Shown: positions 7,237 to 14,410 of the stretch, one piece after another
How positions within the stretch are numbered: the stretch's first letter is position 1
Layout: the number at the start of each line of letters is the position of its first letter
NCBI GenBank assembly: GCA_001072465.1
Contig: JVKM01000062.1
Span: 6,874-40,134 of the forward strand
Length of the DNA stretch: 33,261 nt
Direction: 5' to 3'
DNA from: Xylanimonas cellulosilytica
GTDB taxonomy: Bacteria; Actinomycetota; Actinomycetes; Actinomycetales; Actinomycetaceae
Notes under the pieces: generated by a model
The model's input: the letters and a program-made list of their open reading frames with translations, nothing else
What the model was told of the DNA's origin: nothing
Databases searched by the model: none
Position numbers and translations under genes: made by a program

Positions 7237-9297
7237 ATGCGCTCCTCGTGGAGGACCATCGTCGCCGGGCTCACCCTGGCCCTCGGCGCCGCCGCAGCGG
7301 CCCTGGTGCCGCCGGCGCACGCAGCAGGTATCACGATCGCCATCGACCCCGGGCATGGCGGCTCCGACCCCGGCGCGGTCGCAAACGGCCTGCGTGAGAA
7401 GGACCTGACCCTCGCGGTCTCGCTGGCGCTGAAGGAAGAGCTGGAAAGCTACGACGGTGTCCGCGTCGTCATGACCCGCACGACGGACACCCGTCCCTCG
7501 GAGAACATCAGCACCGACCTGTCCAGCCGCGTCGAGATGGCGGCCGCGGAGGATGCGGACGCCCTCGTCTCCATCCACTTCAACTCGGGCGCGCCTATCG
7601 CGAAGGGCGCCGAGGTGTGGTACCCGAATTCCTCCTCGTACAACTACGGCACCCACACGCAGGGACGTACCCTGTCCAACGCTATCCAGAAGCAGCTGAC
7701 CGGCCTCGGACTGGCCGATCGTGGCATCAAGACGCGTGACAACCCCTACTACGACTACCCGGACGGCTCGACCGGCGACTACTACGCGATCATCCGCCAG
7801 GCTCGCGAAGAGAACATGACCGGCGTCATCGTCGAGCACGCCTTCGTGACCTCCGCATCCGACGCAGCCCTCCTGCGCAACGAGAGCTTCGTGCGCTCCC
7901 TCGGTGTCGCCGATGCAACCGGCATCGCCCAGGCCTACGGTCTGAGCAAGGGCACCTGGCGCGCCACGGGCGACTCCTGGAGCTTCATCTCCAACGGCAC
8001 GGCCAAGACCGGCTGGTTCTCCGCCGGTGGCCGCTGGTACTGGGCCGGCTCCAACAAGCAGACGATCCGCGGCTGGTCGACCATCAACGGACGCCGCTAC
8101 TTCTTCGATGACTCCACCGCCATGGTGACGGGCTGGAAGAAGGAAGACGGCAAGTGGTACTACCTGCGTCCCGACGGTGACATGGCCACCGGCTGGGTGA
8201 AGGTCGCCGGCTCCTGGTACTACATGAACGCCGACGGCGTCATGCTCACCGGCTGGCTCAAGGATGGCAACAACTGGTACTGGCTGCGCGCCAACGGTGC
8301 AGCCGCGATTGGCTGGACCAACGTTGATGGTGCCTGGTACCTCTTCGAGGACGACGCGCGCATGCTCACCGGCTGGCAGCTGACTGAGGATGACAACCGC
8401 TGGTACTACATGCGATCCAGCGGCCAGATGGTCACCGGCTGGCTCCTCGATGCCGGCAAGTGGTACTACCTGGATGGTGAGGGCGCCATGATGACCGGCT
8501 GGACCAAGGTGGGCGACACCTGGTACCACCTGAGCTCCTCCGGCGCGATGAGCACCGGCTGGCTCCTGGATGGCGCCTGGTACTGGCTGGACCCGAACTC
8601 GGGCGCCATGGCGACGGGCACGGTCACCGTTGAGGGCCGCGCATCGAACTTCGCTTCCTCCGGCGCGTGGCTGGGCTACGCGGACGGCAGCGAGGCTCCG
8701 GCGGCCTCCCGCAGCGCCTCGCGCAGTGCATCCGTCACGAACGCGTCCGGTCAGCGCCTCATCATGAGTGCCCCCACCGCCTCGCGCGCGGAGATTATCG
8801 ACGCGATGGAAGACGCCTGGGATCAGGCCGGCTACAGCTACCCGAACGCCCTGGCCGCTGGCGGTGCGCCGACGATCCGCGACTTTGCGTCCATCGTCTA
8901 CGACGAGGCCGTGGCCGAGGGCGTGTCCCCCGAGCTGGTCTTCGTCCAGGCGATGAAGGAGACGGGTTGGCTGCGATTCGGCGGCGATGTGACCGTCAGC
9001 CAGTACAACTTCTCCGGCATTGGCGCGGTTGGCGGCGGCGCGAAGGGCGCCTCGTTCCCGGACGTGCGCACCGGCATCCGCGCCCAGGTTCAGCACCTGC
9101 GCGCCTACGCGGACTCCTCGGTGACCACGGCATCGCTCGCGAACACGGTTGTCGACCCGCGTTTCACCTATGTGCGCAAGGGCGCGGCCCCCGTGGTCGA
9201 GTACCTGGGCATTCAGGAGAACCCCAACCGCACCGGCTGGGCCGCTGCCAAGAACTACGGCTACGACCTGGTGTCCATGATGAAGGCGTACTTCTGA
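7237..9297 (+). CDS. Secreted bifunctional autolysin: amidase_3 + choline-binding-like repeats + glucosaminidase-like domain
   Basis: A 686-residue secreted peptidoglycan hydrolase. Residues 1-30 are a signal peptide ending VPPAHAA. Residues 31-235 are an N-acetylmuramoyl-L-alanine amidase domain (Amidase_3); zinc ligands are visible as His40 in DPGHGG, Glu54 in REKD and His114 in SIHFNS, with catalytic Glu200 in VEHAF. Residues about 240-475 are roughly ten 20-residue repeats of the GW-x-x-x-x-G-x-WYY-x-x-x-x-G-x-M-x-TG type, as in choline-binding/cell-wall-binding repeats. After a Ser/Ala linker, residues about 515-686 resemble endo-beta-N-acetylglucosaminidase domains; ELVFVQAMKETGWLRF carries the likely catalytic Glu575 and YNFSGIGAVGGG follows. 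It should cut both the stem peptide linkage and the glycan strand after binding a wall polymer. ATG 7237 has AAGG seven bases upstream. A strong hairpin follows the stop, so it is a single-gene unit. Confidence 0.92.
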   Translation: MRSSWRTIVAGLTLALGAAAAALVPPAHAAGITIAIDPGHGGSDPGAVANGLREKDLTLAVSLALKEELESYDGVRVVMTRTTDTRPSENISTDLSSRVEMAAAEDADALVSIHFNSGAPIAKGAEVWYPNSSSYNYGTHTQGRTLSNAIQKQLTGLGLADRGIKTRDNPYYDYPDGSTGDYYAIIRQAREENMTGVIVEHAFVTSASDAALLRNESFVRSLGVADATGIAQAYGLSKGTWRATGDSWSFISNGTAKTGWFSAGGRWYWAGSNKQTIRGWSTINGRRYFFDDSTAMVTGWKKEDGKWYYLRPDGDMATGWVKVAGSWYYMNADGVMLTGWLKDGNNWYWLRANGAAAIGWTNVDGAWYLFEDDARMLTGWQLTEDDNRWYYMRSSGQMVTGWLLDAGKWYYLDGEGAMMTGWTKVGDTWYHLSSSGAMSTGWLLDGAWYWLDPNSGAMATGTVTVEGRASNFASSGAWLGYADGSEAPAASRSASRSASVTNASGQRLIMSAPTASRAEIIDAMEDAWDQAGYSYPNALAAGGAPTIRDFASIVYDEAVAEGVSPELVFVQAMKETGWLRFGGDVTVSQYNFSGIGAVGGGAKGASFPDVRTGIRAQVQHLRAYADSSVTTASLANTVVDPRFTYVRKGAAPVVEYLGIQENPNRTGWAAAKNYGYDLVSMMKAYF

Positions 9298-9310
9298 GAG
9301 TTCTTCCGTG

Positions 9311-9360
9311 ACGAGGCCGGGGCCGGCTGCGCGATTCAGCGCGGCTGGCCCCGGCCTCGT
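9311..9360 (+). terminator. Long GC-rich hairpin terminator after the autolysin
   Basis: ACGAGGCCGGGGCC and GGCCCCGGCCTCGT form the base, extended inward by GCTGCGCG / CGCGGC around the loop ATTCAG. The hairpin begins 13 bases after the autolysin stop. There is no real T tract, as is common for actinobacterial terminators. The outer arm sequence recurs at 14317 and 22798. Confidence 0.7.
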
Positions 9361-9431
9361 TGTCCTCCGGTTCTGATTGTGGTCGCGCGGGCTGCGCATC
9401 ACTTCTGTCAAGTTGTGGTAGGTAGCCTTGT

Positions 9432-9459
9432 TTGACGAAAATATCAAGCAATGTACCCT
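9432..9459 (+). promoter_or_regulatory. Promoter candidate for the GIY-YIG-like gene
   Basis: TTGACG at 9432-9437 and TACCCT at 9454-9459, spaced by 16 bp, match the housekeeping consensus well. A leader of about 40 bases would follow, with AAGGAGAG as a strong ribosome binding site before ATG 9509. The AT-rich tract here contrasts with the GC-rich flanks. Confidence 0.5.
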
Positions 9460-9508
9460 ATGATGAGGGTGAGAAAGGCGGCGTGTGTCTATCGACAAGG
9501 AGAGTGCA

Positions 9509-10261
9509 ATGGCCGAAAAAACGTGGTTGTACATCTATGAGGGTGCGCCTCGCAGCGACGACGAGGAGCGCAGGCGCATCTACATTGGGATCGGTAAGAG
9601 CATGGAGCGTGTGTTCGAAGAGCACAATCCTGAGGCCGAGAGTCTCCGCAACGCGGAGGGAACCCTTATCCGTCAGACGGTTGAGCCGTTTTCGAGCCGT
9701 GAGGATGCGCTCAGGGCCGAGGCTGTTGCCATCCATGTCGCCTCTCTCATGGGGCTGGACCCGATCTATGCCGCTAAGGATGAGGACAAGCTGTTCGAGA
9801 AGGACGAGAAGGACGACAAGTCGGTCACCAACATTGCGGGGACGAAGACGAGCAAGCACCTGGGGCCGGCGATTCTCACGCGTGACGGTGAGGTCGCTCA
9901 GAGTGAGATGAGAGAGACGATCATCGTGCCGATCTCTGCGGACTCTCTCGAAGGGCGTGTCTCGGCGTTTGGAGGCAATGCCGGAGAGGTGTTTATCGAA
10001 CGCGCAGCACAGTATTGGAACGTCGCCTCTGACAAGCGTCCCAAGATCAGGAAGCTCGTTGCTGTGCTAACAAAGGCTCATGTCATCCTGGGGTCCTGGG
10101 AAGTGGATCCCAGCCTTGAATGGGAACTCGCCGATCCGGATAGTACTTGCATCCGAATTCCTGTTCCTCACCCCGAGAACGATAATGTCGATGATTTCAA
10201 GGGCAAGCGCTATGTGGGGACTCTCCAGCCACGAGGGGTCTATTCCCCGGATATCGCCTAG
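9509..10261 (+). CDS. Orphan protein with GIY-YIG-like N-terminal domain
   Basis: A soluble 250-residue protein I do not recognise as a named gene. Its first 80 residues fit the GIY-YIG nuclease layout: WLYIYEG (Tyr8/Tyr10), then IYIGIGKSMERVFEEH with Tyr25 of the YIG part, Arg34 and His39. SSREDALRAEAVAIH follows, with Glu71 where family members place the metal-binding Glu. The middle (about 85-125) is charged and probably a linker. The C-terminal half has RAAQYWNVASDKRPKIRKLVAVLTKAHVILGSWEVDP, a pattern of an aromatic-rich small domain sometimes attached to such nucleases; this is a weak impression. ATG 9509 follows AAGGAGAG; an upstream GTG at 9485 is open but less likely. Base composition is visibly lower in GC than the neighbours, suggesting acquisition. 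A 19-bp repeat array lies 110 bp downstream. DNA cleavage activity is inferred, not shown. Confidence 0.7.
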   Translation: MAEKTWLYIYEGAPRSDDEERRRIYIGIGKSMERVFEEHNPEAESLRNAEGTLIRQTVEPFSSREDALRAEAVAIHVASLMGLDPIYAAKDEDKLFEKDEKDDKSVTNIAGTKTSKHLGPAILTRDGEVAQSEMRETIIVPISADSLEGRVSAFGGNAGEVFIERAAQYWNVASDKRPKIRKLVAVLTKAHVILGSWEVDPSLEWELADPDSTCIRIPVPHPENDNVDDFKGKRYVGTLQPRGVYSPDIA

Positions 10262-10369
10262 CCTGGCCCTCCTCATGAGATGGTTACTAGGGGAGACCAC
10301 TCATGATCGATCAGTGATCGGTCTGCATGATGGGTCTAGGCTGCGGCAACTTGCCCGACGCCTGCTCGC

Positions 10370-10493
10370 ATCCGGATAGGTTGTGCGCATCCGGATAGGT
10401 TATGCGCTTCTGGATAGGTTAATAAGCTATCCGGATGTTCGTAACCTATCCGGATGTTCGTAACCTATCCGGATGTTCGTAACCTATCCGGAT
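10370..10493. repeat. Head-to-head array of 19-bp repeats (3 forward, 4 reverse)
   Basis: Three forward copies of ATCCGGATAGGTT start at 10370, 10389 and 10408, the third with two changes. Four reverse copies of AACCTATCCGGAT start at 10424, 10443, 10462 and 10481, the first with one change. The period within each half is exactly 19 bp. Six-base spacers are GTGCGC/ATGCGC in the forward half and GTTCGT, three times identical, in the reverse half. The two halves meet around AAT at 10421-10423, so the whole is a giant imperfect palindrome. The core ATCCGGAT is itself a palindrome. It occupies most of the 390-bp gene-free stretch 10262-10651, between two convergent genes. That stretch also has a small palindrome CGATCA-G-TGATCG (10308-10320) and the rmlCD hairpin. 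Confidence 0.95.
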
Positions 10494-10603
10494 ACCCCGC
10501 CCCCATTCGCAACCGTCGCGCTGAGGGCGTGCGCGGGCAGCCCCGGCTACGTGCGCAGGCACCGTAGCCCCCACGCACACGCAGTGAATGTGGACATAGC
10601 AAC

Positions 10604-10632
10604 GGCCCCGAGCACCGTCGGTGCCCGGGGCC
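10604..10632 (-). terminator. Hairpin terminator after rmlCD
   Basis: GGCCCCG and CGGGGCC pair at the base, with inner GCACCG (10612-10617) / CGGTGC (10619-10624) around a single T; there is one internal mismatch. It lies 20 bases past the rmlCD stop codon on the minus strand, so it most likely ends that transcript. Confidence 0.6.
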
Positions 10633-10651
10633 TGCCTCGTACGTGTAGAGG

Positions 10652-12079
10652 TCAGCCGCGCAGGGAAGCGACGTAGGAGTCGATGCGCTGCGAGGAATCC
10701 TCGGGGGTGAAGCCCGCGGCCTTGATCTTCGTCAGGTCCAGGACGGAGGACAGGGGGCGCGGAGCCACCTCGCGGCCCGCGAAGTACTCATCCGTCGTCA
10801 CCTCGGTAACATCCTCCGGATTGCGGCCGCACAGCTCGAACACGCGCTTGGCGATCTGCGCCCAGCTCATGACCGGTCCCTCGCCCGACAGGTTGTAGGT
10901 GCCAAACGGGGCGTCGCTGGTCAGCAGGTGAATGATGCCCTTGGCCAGGTCGGAGGTGAAGGTCAGGCGGCCCACCTGGTCGGACACGACCGAGGGGGAA
11001 GTGCCCTGATCTGCCAGGGACGCCATGGTCTTCAGGAAGTTCTTGCCGTCGCCCACAACCCAGGAGGTGCGCACGATGTAGTGCTTCGGCGTCGAGGCCA
11101 CAGCGGCGTCGCCGCCCGCCTTCGACTGGCCGTACGCGCCCAGGGGAGAGGGGGCCTCGTCCTCAACGTGCACGTCCTGCGTGCCATCAAAGACGTACTC
11201 CGTCGAGATGTGAACCATCGTCGCACCGTGAGCCGTGGCCTCGCGCGCCAGGATCGCCGGGCCCGTCGAGTTCGCCTGCCAGGTTGCGCGGCGACCCTCG
11301 GGGGTCTCAGCGCCGTCGACGTTCGTCCACGCGGCCGCGTTGATCACCACGTCGATGTCGTCCCACGGCAGCGCGGCCACCTGCTCGGCGTCGGAAATCG
11401 ACACCTCGGGCAGGTCCACGCCCGTCACCGTGAAGCCGGCCTCGGGCAGGGCGCGCATGAGCTCGCGGCCCAGCTGGCCGTTCGCGCCCGTCACGAGCGC
11501 GCGGCGACCCACGGGAGCCGGGGCAGGGAAGGGGGTCACGTCCGCCATGCGCGGGTGAGCCTTGTCCTTGTCGGACAGGATGGCGCGCTCGAGCGGGATC
11601 GGCCAATCCACGGCGGCCGTCTCGTCAGCCAGGTTCAGGAAGGTGTAGCGCGCGTCCGGCGACCAGTGGTCGTTCACGAGGTACGTGTAGGCCGTGTTCG
11701 GCTCCAGGGTCTGGTAGGAGTTGCCTACGCCCTTGGGGACGAACACCGCGACGCCCGGATCGATGATCGTCGTGTAGACGGTGCCGAAGGAGGGGCCCTC
11801 GCGCAGGTCCACCCACGCGCCAAACACGCGGCCGGTCGCGACCGACACGAACTTATCCCAAGGCTCCGCGTGAATGCCTCGCGTCACCCCGACCTCGTCG
11901 TTGAACGAGATGTTGTTCTGCACGGGCTGGAAATCCGGCAGGCCCAGCGCGACCATCTTCTCGCGCTGCCAATTCTCCTTGAACCAGCCTCGGTTATCGC
12001 CGTGAACAGTCAGATCAATGCGCAAAAAGCCGGGGATCGGCGTGGTCGTAATCCCCAGGGGCTTAGCGGTGGGCGCCAT
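10652..12079 (-). CDS. rmlCD: Bifunctional dTDP-4-dehydrorhamnose 3,5-epimerase / dTDP-4-dehydrorhamnose reductase (RmlC-RmlD fusion)
   Basis: A 475-residue fusion carrying out the last two steps of dTDP-L-rhamnose synthesis in the cytoplasm. Residues 1-185 are the cupin RmlC: NRGWFKENW, QNNISFNDEVGVTRGIHAE with catalytic-site His70, Lys76 in PWDKF, VFVPKGVGNSYQTL, and the likely acid Tyr133 in TYLVND. Residues 191-475 are the short-chain dehydrogenase RmlD: TGANGQLG (197-204) for NAD(P)H, VINAAAWTNVDGAE, ISTEYVFDG, and catalytic Tyr316/Lys320 in YGQSK. RGIHAE instead of the usual RGLHYQ is typical of fused forms as I recall them from Bifidobacterium and relatives. ATG 12079 is preceded by AAGGAAGAACC. 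It is divergent from rmlA; rmlB is not in the window. Both active sites look intact. Confidence 0.94.
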   Translation of the reverse strand: MAPTAKPLGITTTPIPGFLRIDLTVHGDNRGWFKENWQREKMVALGLPDFQPVQNNISFNDEVGVTRGIHAEPWDKFVSVATGRVFGAWVDLREGPSFGTVYTTIIDPGVAVFVPKGVGNSYQTLEPNTAYTYLVNDHWSPDARYTFLNLADETAAVDWPIPLERAILSDKDKAHPRMADVTPFPAPAPVGRRALVTGANGQLGRELMRALPEAGFTVTGVDLPEVSISDAEQVAALPWDDIDVVINAAAWTNVDGAETPEGRRATWQANSTGPAILAREATAHGATMVHISTEYVFDGTQDVHVEDEAPSPLGAYGQSKAGGDAAVASTPKHYIVRTSWVVGDGKNFLKTMASLADQGTSPSVVSDQVGRLTFTSDLAKGIIHLLTSDAPFGTYNLSGEGPVMSWAQIAKRVFELCGRNPEDVTEVTTDEYFAGREVAPRPLSSVLDLTKIKAAGFTPEDSSQRIDSYVASLRG

Positions 12080-12274
12080 GGTTCTTCCTTACGTGCGTGG
12101 TTTTTGTGCGGACGCAACATTCCATGTAAATACTATCCGATCTGCACCCCCGCGGCGGTGTGCGCCGCCCCATGGGCGCGCGGAGGGGCAAAGTTGTGGA
12201 AAAATACTGTTGTGTAGGGATAATTGTTAACGACGCGCGACCCACACGAGGACGCGCCGGGAAGCGGAGGCAAC
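12080..12274. promoter_or_regulatory. Divergent rmlCD / rmlA promoter region
   Basis: The 195-bp gap has an AT-rich core at about 12186-12232. For rmlA, GATAAT (12219-12224) is a good -10 and TTGTGG (12194-12199) a possible -35 with a rather long 19-bp spacer; GTTAAC follows. GGAGG lies just upstream of ATG 12275. For rmlCD, the minus strand has an AT-rich TAGTATTTACAT stretch around 12122-12135 as a -10 candidate and AAGGAAG as ribosome binding site. No riboswitch-like fold was recognised. Confidence 0.45.
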
Positions 12275-13147
12275 ATGAAAGGCATCATCCTGGCGGGCGG
12301 CTCGGGCACCCGTCTCAACCCGATTACGCTGGGGACATCGAAGCAGCTCGTCCCCGTCTACGACAAGCCGATGATCTACTACCCGCTGTCGACCCTCATG
12401 CTGGCGGGCATTTCTGAGGTCCTCGTCATCACGACCCCCCACGACGCTCCGTCGTTCCACCGACTGCTTGGTGACGGCAGCCAGCTCGGCGTCAACATTT
12501 CCTACGCTGTCCAGCACGAGCCCAACGGCCTCGCGCAGGCCTTCGTGCTCGGCGCCGATCACGTGGGCAACGACAGTGCCGCCCTGGTCCTGGGCGACAA
12601 CATCTTCTACGGCCCCGGCATGGGCGCACAGCTGCGCCGCCACGTCGATCCCGACGGCGGTGCCGTCTTCGCCTACCACGTGTCCAACCCGCGTGAGTAC
12701 GGTGTCGTGGAATTCGACGAGGAGTTCAACGCGCTGTCCATCGAGGAAAAGCCCGAGCACCCCAAGTCGAACTACGCGGTGCCCGGCCTGTACTTCTACG
12801 ACAACGACGTGGTCGAGATCGCCCGCAACCTCAAGCCGAGCGCGCGCGGCGAGTACGAGATCACCGACGTGAACCGCTCCTACCTCGAGGCCGGCAAGCT
12901 CAAGGTCGAGGTCCTGCCGCGCGGCACCGCGTGGCTCGACACCGGCACGTTCGACTCCCTCGCTGACGCCACCGCCTTCGTGCGTACGGTCGAGGCCCGC
13001 CAGGGCATGAAGATCGGCGCCCCCGAAGAGGTCGCGTGGCGTATGGGCTTCATCGACGACGAGGGCCTGCGTCAGCGCGCCGAGCCCCTGGTCAAGTCCG
13101 GCTACGGCGCCTACCTGCTTGAGCTGCTTGAGCGAGAGGGTCGCTGA
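12275..13147 (+). CDS. rmlA: Glucose-1-phosphate thymidylyltransferase
   Basis: A 290-residue enzyme that joins dTTP and glucose-1-phosphate to give dTDP-glucose, the first step of dTDP-rhamnose synthesis. It starts [18 protein letters not shown], the nucleotide-binding loop of the family. [45 protein letters not shown], the metal-site Asp in [35 protein letters not shown] and [10 protein letters not shown]-like [14 protein letters not shown] follow in the standard order. Length equals the usual RmlA. ATG 12275 has GGAGG at the right distance; the frame upstream to 12224 is promoter DNA. The stop codon abuts the GTG of the next gene, so the sugar-nucleotide enzyme and a glycosyltransferase are transcribed together. 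Confidence 0.96.
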   Translation: MKGIILAGGSGTRLNPITLGTSKQLVPVYDKPMIYYPLSTLMLAGISEVLVITTPHDAPSFHRLLGDGSQLGVNISYAVQHEPNGLAQAFVLGADHVGNDSAALVLGDNIFYGPGMGAQLRRHVDPDGGAVFAYHVSNPREYGVVEFDEEFNALSIEEKPEHPKSNYAVPGLYFYDNDVVEIARNLKPSARGEYEITDVNRSYLEAGKLKVEVLPRGTAWLDTGTFDSLADATAFVRTVEARQGMKIGAPEEVAWRMGFIDDEGLRQRAEPLVKSGYGAYLLELLEREGR

Positions 13148-13903
13148 GTGAGCCGTCCCAGTGCTCAGTCCCGCCTGCTCATCGTTATCCCCGCGTGGAA
13201 CGAGGAGGAGGTGCTCGGTGATGTCCTCGAGATGGTGAAGGTTGAAAAGCCTTCCTTCGCGGACATCCTCGTGGTCTCCGACGGGTCGACGGACGCGACC
13301 GCCGATATCGCGCGCGCCGCGGGCGTGGCCGTCCTCGACCTGCCGCTCAACCTGGGGGTCGGTGGTGCGATGCGCGCCGGCTTCCAGTACGCGCGGCGCA
13401 TGGGCTACGAGTATGCGTGTCAGCTCGACGCGGACGGTCAGCACGACCCGCGCGAGATCGAGACGCTCATCGAGACGGCCTCGAGCGAGCACGCGGACGT
13501 CGTCATCGGCTCGCGTTTCGCGGGTAAGGGCAACTACCACGCGCGGGGCCCGCGCAAGTGGGCGATGAACCTCTTCTCGTTCATCCTCTCGCGCGTGTGT
13601 GAGACTCACTTGAGCGATACAACCAGCGGTTTCAAGCTCTACGGTCCCCGCGCGCTCTCGCTCTTCGCGCACAACTACCCGGCCGAGTACCTGGGTGACA
13701 CGATCGGTGCGCTCGTCATTGCGGCGCGCTCGCACCTGGTCGTGCGCGAGGTCGGCGTGCAGATGCACCCGCGCGCGGGCGGCGAGCCCTCCCACAATCC
13801 GATCAAATCGGCGCTCTTCCTGGTGCGCGCGACGATGGCCCTCGCGGTTTCGCTGTCGCGCCCCGGAGAGAAGGTCACCCAGGCGCCGGAGGAGAATGCA
13901 TGA
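13148..13903 (+). CDS. Family 2 glycosyltransferase, DPM/GtrB-like
   Basis: A 251-residue GT-A fold enzyme resembling dolichol/polyprenyl-phosphate mannosyltransferases. Motifs: LLIVIPAWNEEEVLGDVL at the start, VVSDGSTDATADIA, PLNLGVGGAMRAGFQYA, and the metal-binding DAD at 94-96 in CQLDADGQHDP. VVIGSRFAGKGNY and a TSGFKLYGPRAL segment are also typical of this subfamily. It probably transfers a sugar from a nucleotide donor to a polyprenyl phosphate at the membrane. It begins with GTG directly after the rmlA stop and ends in ATGA, overlapping the DUF2304 gene by 4 bp. That pairing of a DPM-like GT2 with a small DUF2304 membrane protein is a common actinobacterial and archaeal arrangement. There is no long C-terminal membrane domain, so DUF2304 may provide the anchor. 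Confidence 0.92.
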   Translation: MSRPSAQSRLLIVIPAWNEEEVLGDVLEMVKVEKPSFADILVVSDGSTDATADIARAAGVAVLDLPLNLGVGGAMRAGFQYARRMGYEYACQLDADGQHDPREIETLIETASSEHADVVIGSRFAGKGNYHARGPRKWAMNLFSFILSRVCETHLSDTTSGFKLYGPRALSLFAHNYPAEYLGDTIGALVIAARSHLVVREVGVQMHPRAGGEPSHNPIKSALFLVRATMALAVSLSRPGEKVTQAPEENA

Positions 13904-14292
13904 GCCCCACGTACGTGCTTGGACTGGTGTTCGCGATCATCATCTTGGTGATGGTGTTCGTCAAGATGCGTAACTCGGGCCTGAAGGAACGCTACGGCCT
14001 GTGGTGGTACTGCATCGCCTTCTTCACGGCGCTGCTGTCGATCTTCCCGCCGATCCTGAAGTGGAGCGCGATCCAGCTGGGCGTCGTCGTTCCGCTGAAT
14101 CTCGGGTTCTTCGTGGCGGGTGTGGTGCTGCTGCTCCTGTCGCTGCGATTCTCGGTGGACCTGTCGCGTTCGGATGAGGATCGCCGTCGCCTGACTGAGG
14201 AGGCCGCGATCCTGCGCCTCCAAATGGAGGATCTGCAGCGCCGCGTTGACGCTCTCGAGGCGTCCCATCAGGGGGATGGTCAGTCCCGCTGA
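13900..14292 (+). CDS. DUF2304 family membrane protein
   Basis: A 130-residue protein with three predicted membrane segments: about 5-22 (VLGLVFAIIILVMVFVKM), 35-52 (WYCIAFFTALLSIFP) and 60-85 (VVVPLNLGFFVAGVVLLLLSL). A charged helix that looks coiled-coil follows (about 95-122, rich in Glu, Arg and Leu heptads). This is the DUF2304 layout. No enzymatic motif is seen. The ATGA overlap with the preceding GT2 implies coupled translation and a shared complex; a scaffold or membrane anchor for the glycosyltransferase is the simplest inference. A strong hairpin follows the stop, closing the rmlA-GT2-DUF2304 unit. Confidence 0.85.
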   Translation: MSPTYVLGLVFAIIILVMVFVKMRNSGLKERYGLWWYCIAFFTALLSIFPPILKWSAIQLGVVVPLNLGFFVAGVVLLLLSLRFSVDLSRSDEDRRRLTEEAAILRLQMEDLQRRVDALEASHQGDGQSR

Positions 14293-14316
14293 GGCGCGCG
14301 TTTTCTCAACGATCAA

Positions 14317-14363
14317 CGAGGCCGGGGCCCGTCAGGTGGAAACCTGACGGGCCCCGGTTCTCG
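14317..14363 (+). terminator. Hairpin terminator after the rmlA operon
   Basis: The left arm runs from CGAGGCCGGGGCCC into GTCAGGT; the right arm is ACCTGACGGGCCCC continuing to GGTTCTCG. The loop is GGAA at 14338-14341. The lower stem has minor mismatches. It lies 25 bases after the DUF2304 stop and shares the CGAGGCCGGGGCC arm with the hairpins at 9311 and 22798. Confidence 0.7.
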
Positions 14364-14410
14364 ACATGGGAGCGCCCCCGGGTGGTCGGTCCGCGGGTGG
14401 AGCGGCGCGG

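Noticed and set aside
7216-9534. A 772-codon open frame on the minus strand opposite the autolysin
   Set aside because: It is a GC-rich shadow of the autolysin with no family motifs, and it runs through a terminator.
10370-10493. CRISPR array
   Set aside because: Units are 13 bp with 6-bp near-identical spacers, in two opposite orientations, and no cas gene is present.
12080-12274. Riboswitch upstream of rmlA
   Set aside because: No recognised fold; the AT-rich core is explained by promoters for the two divergent genes.
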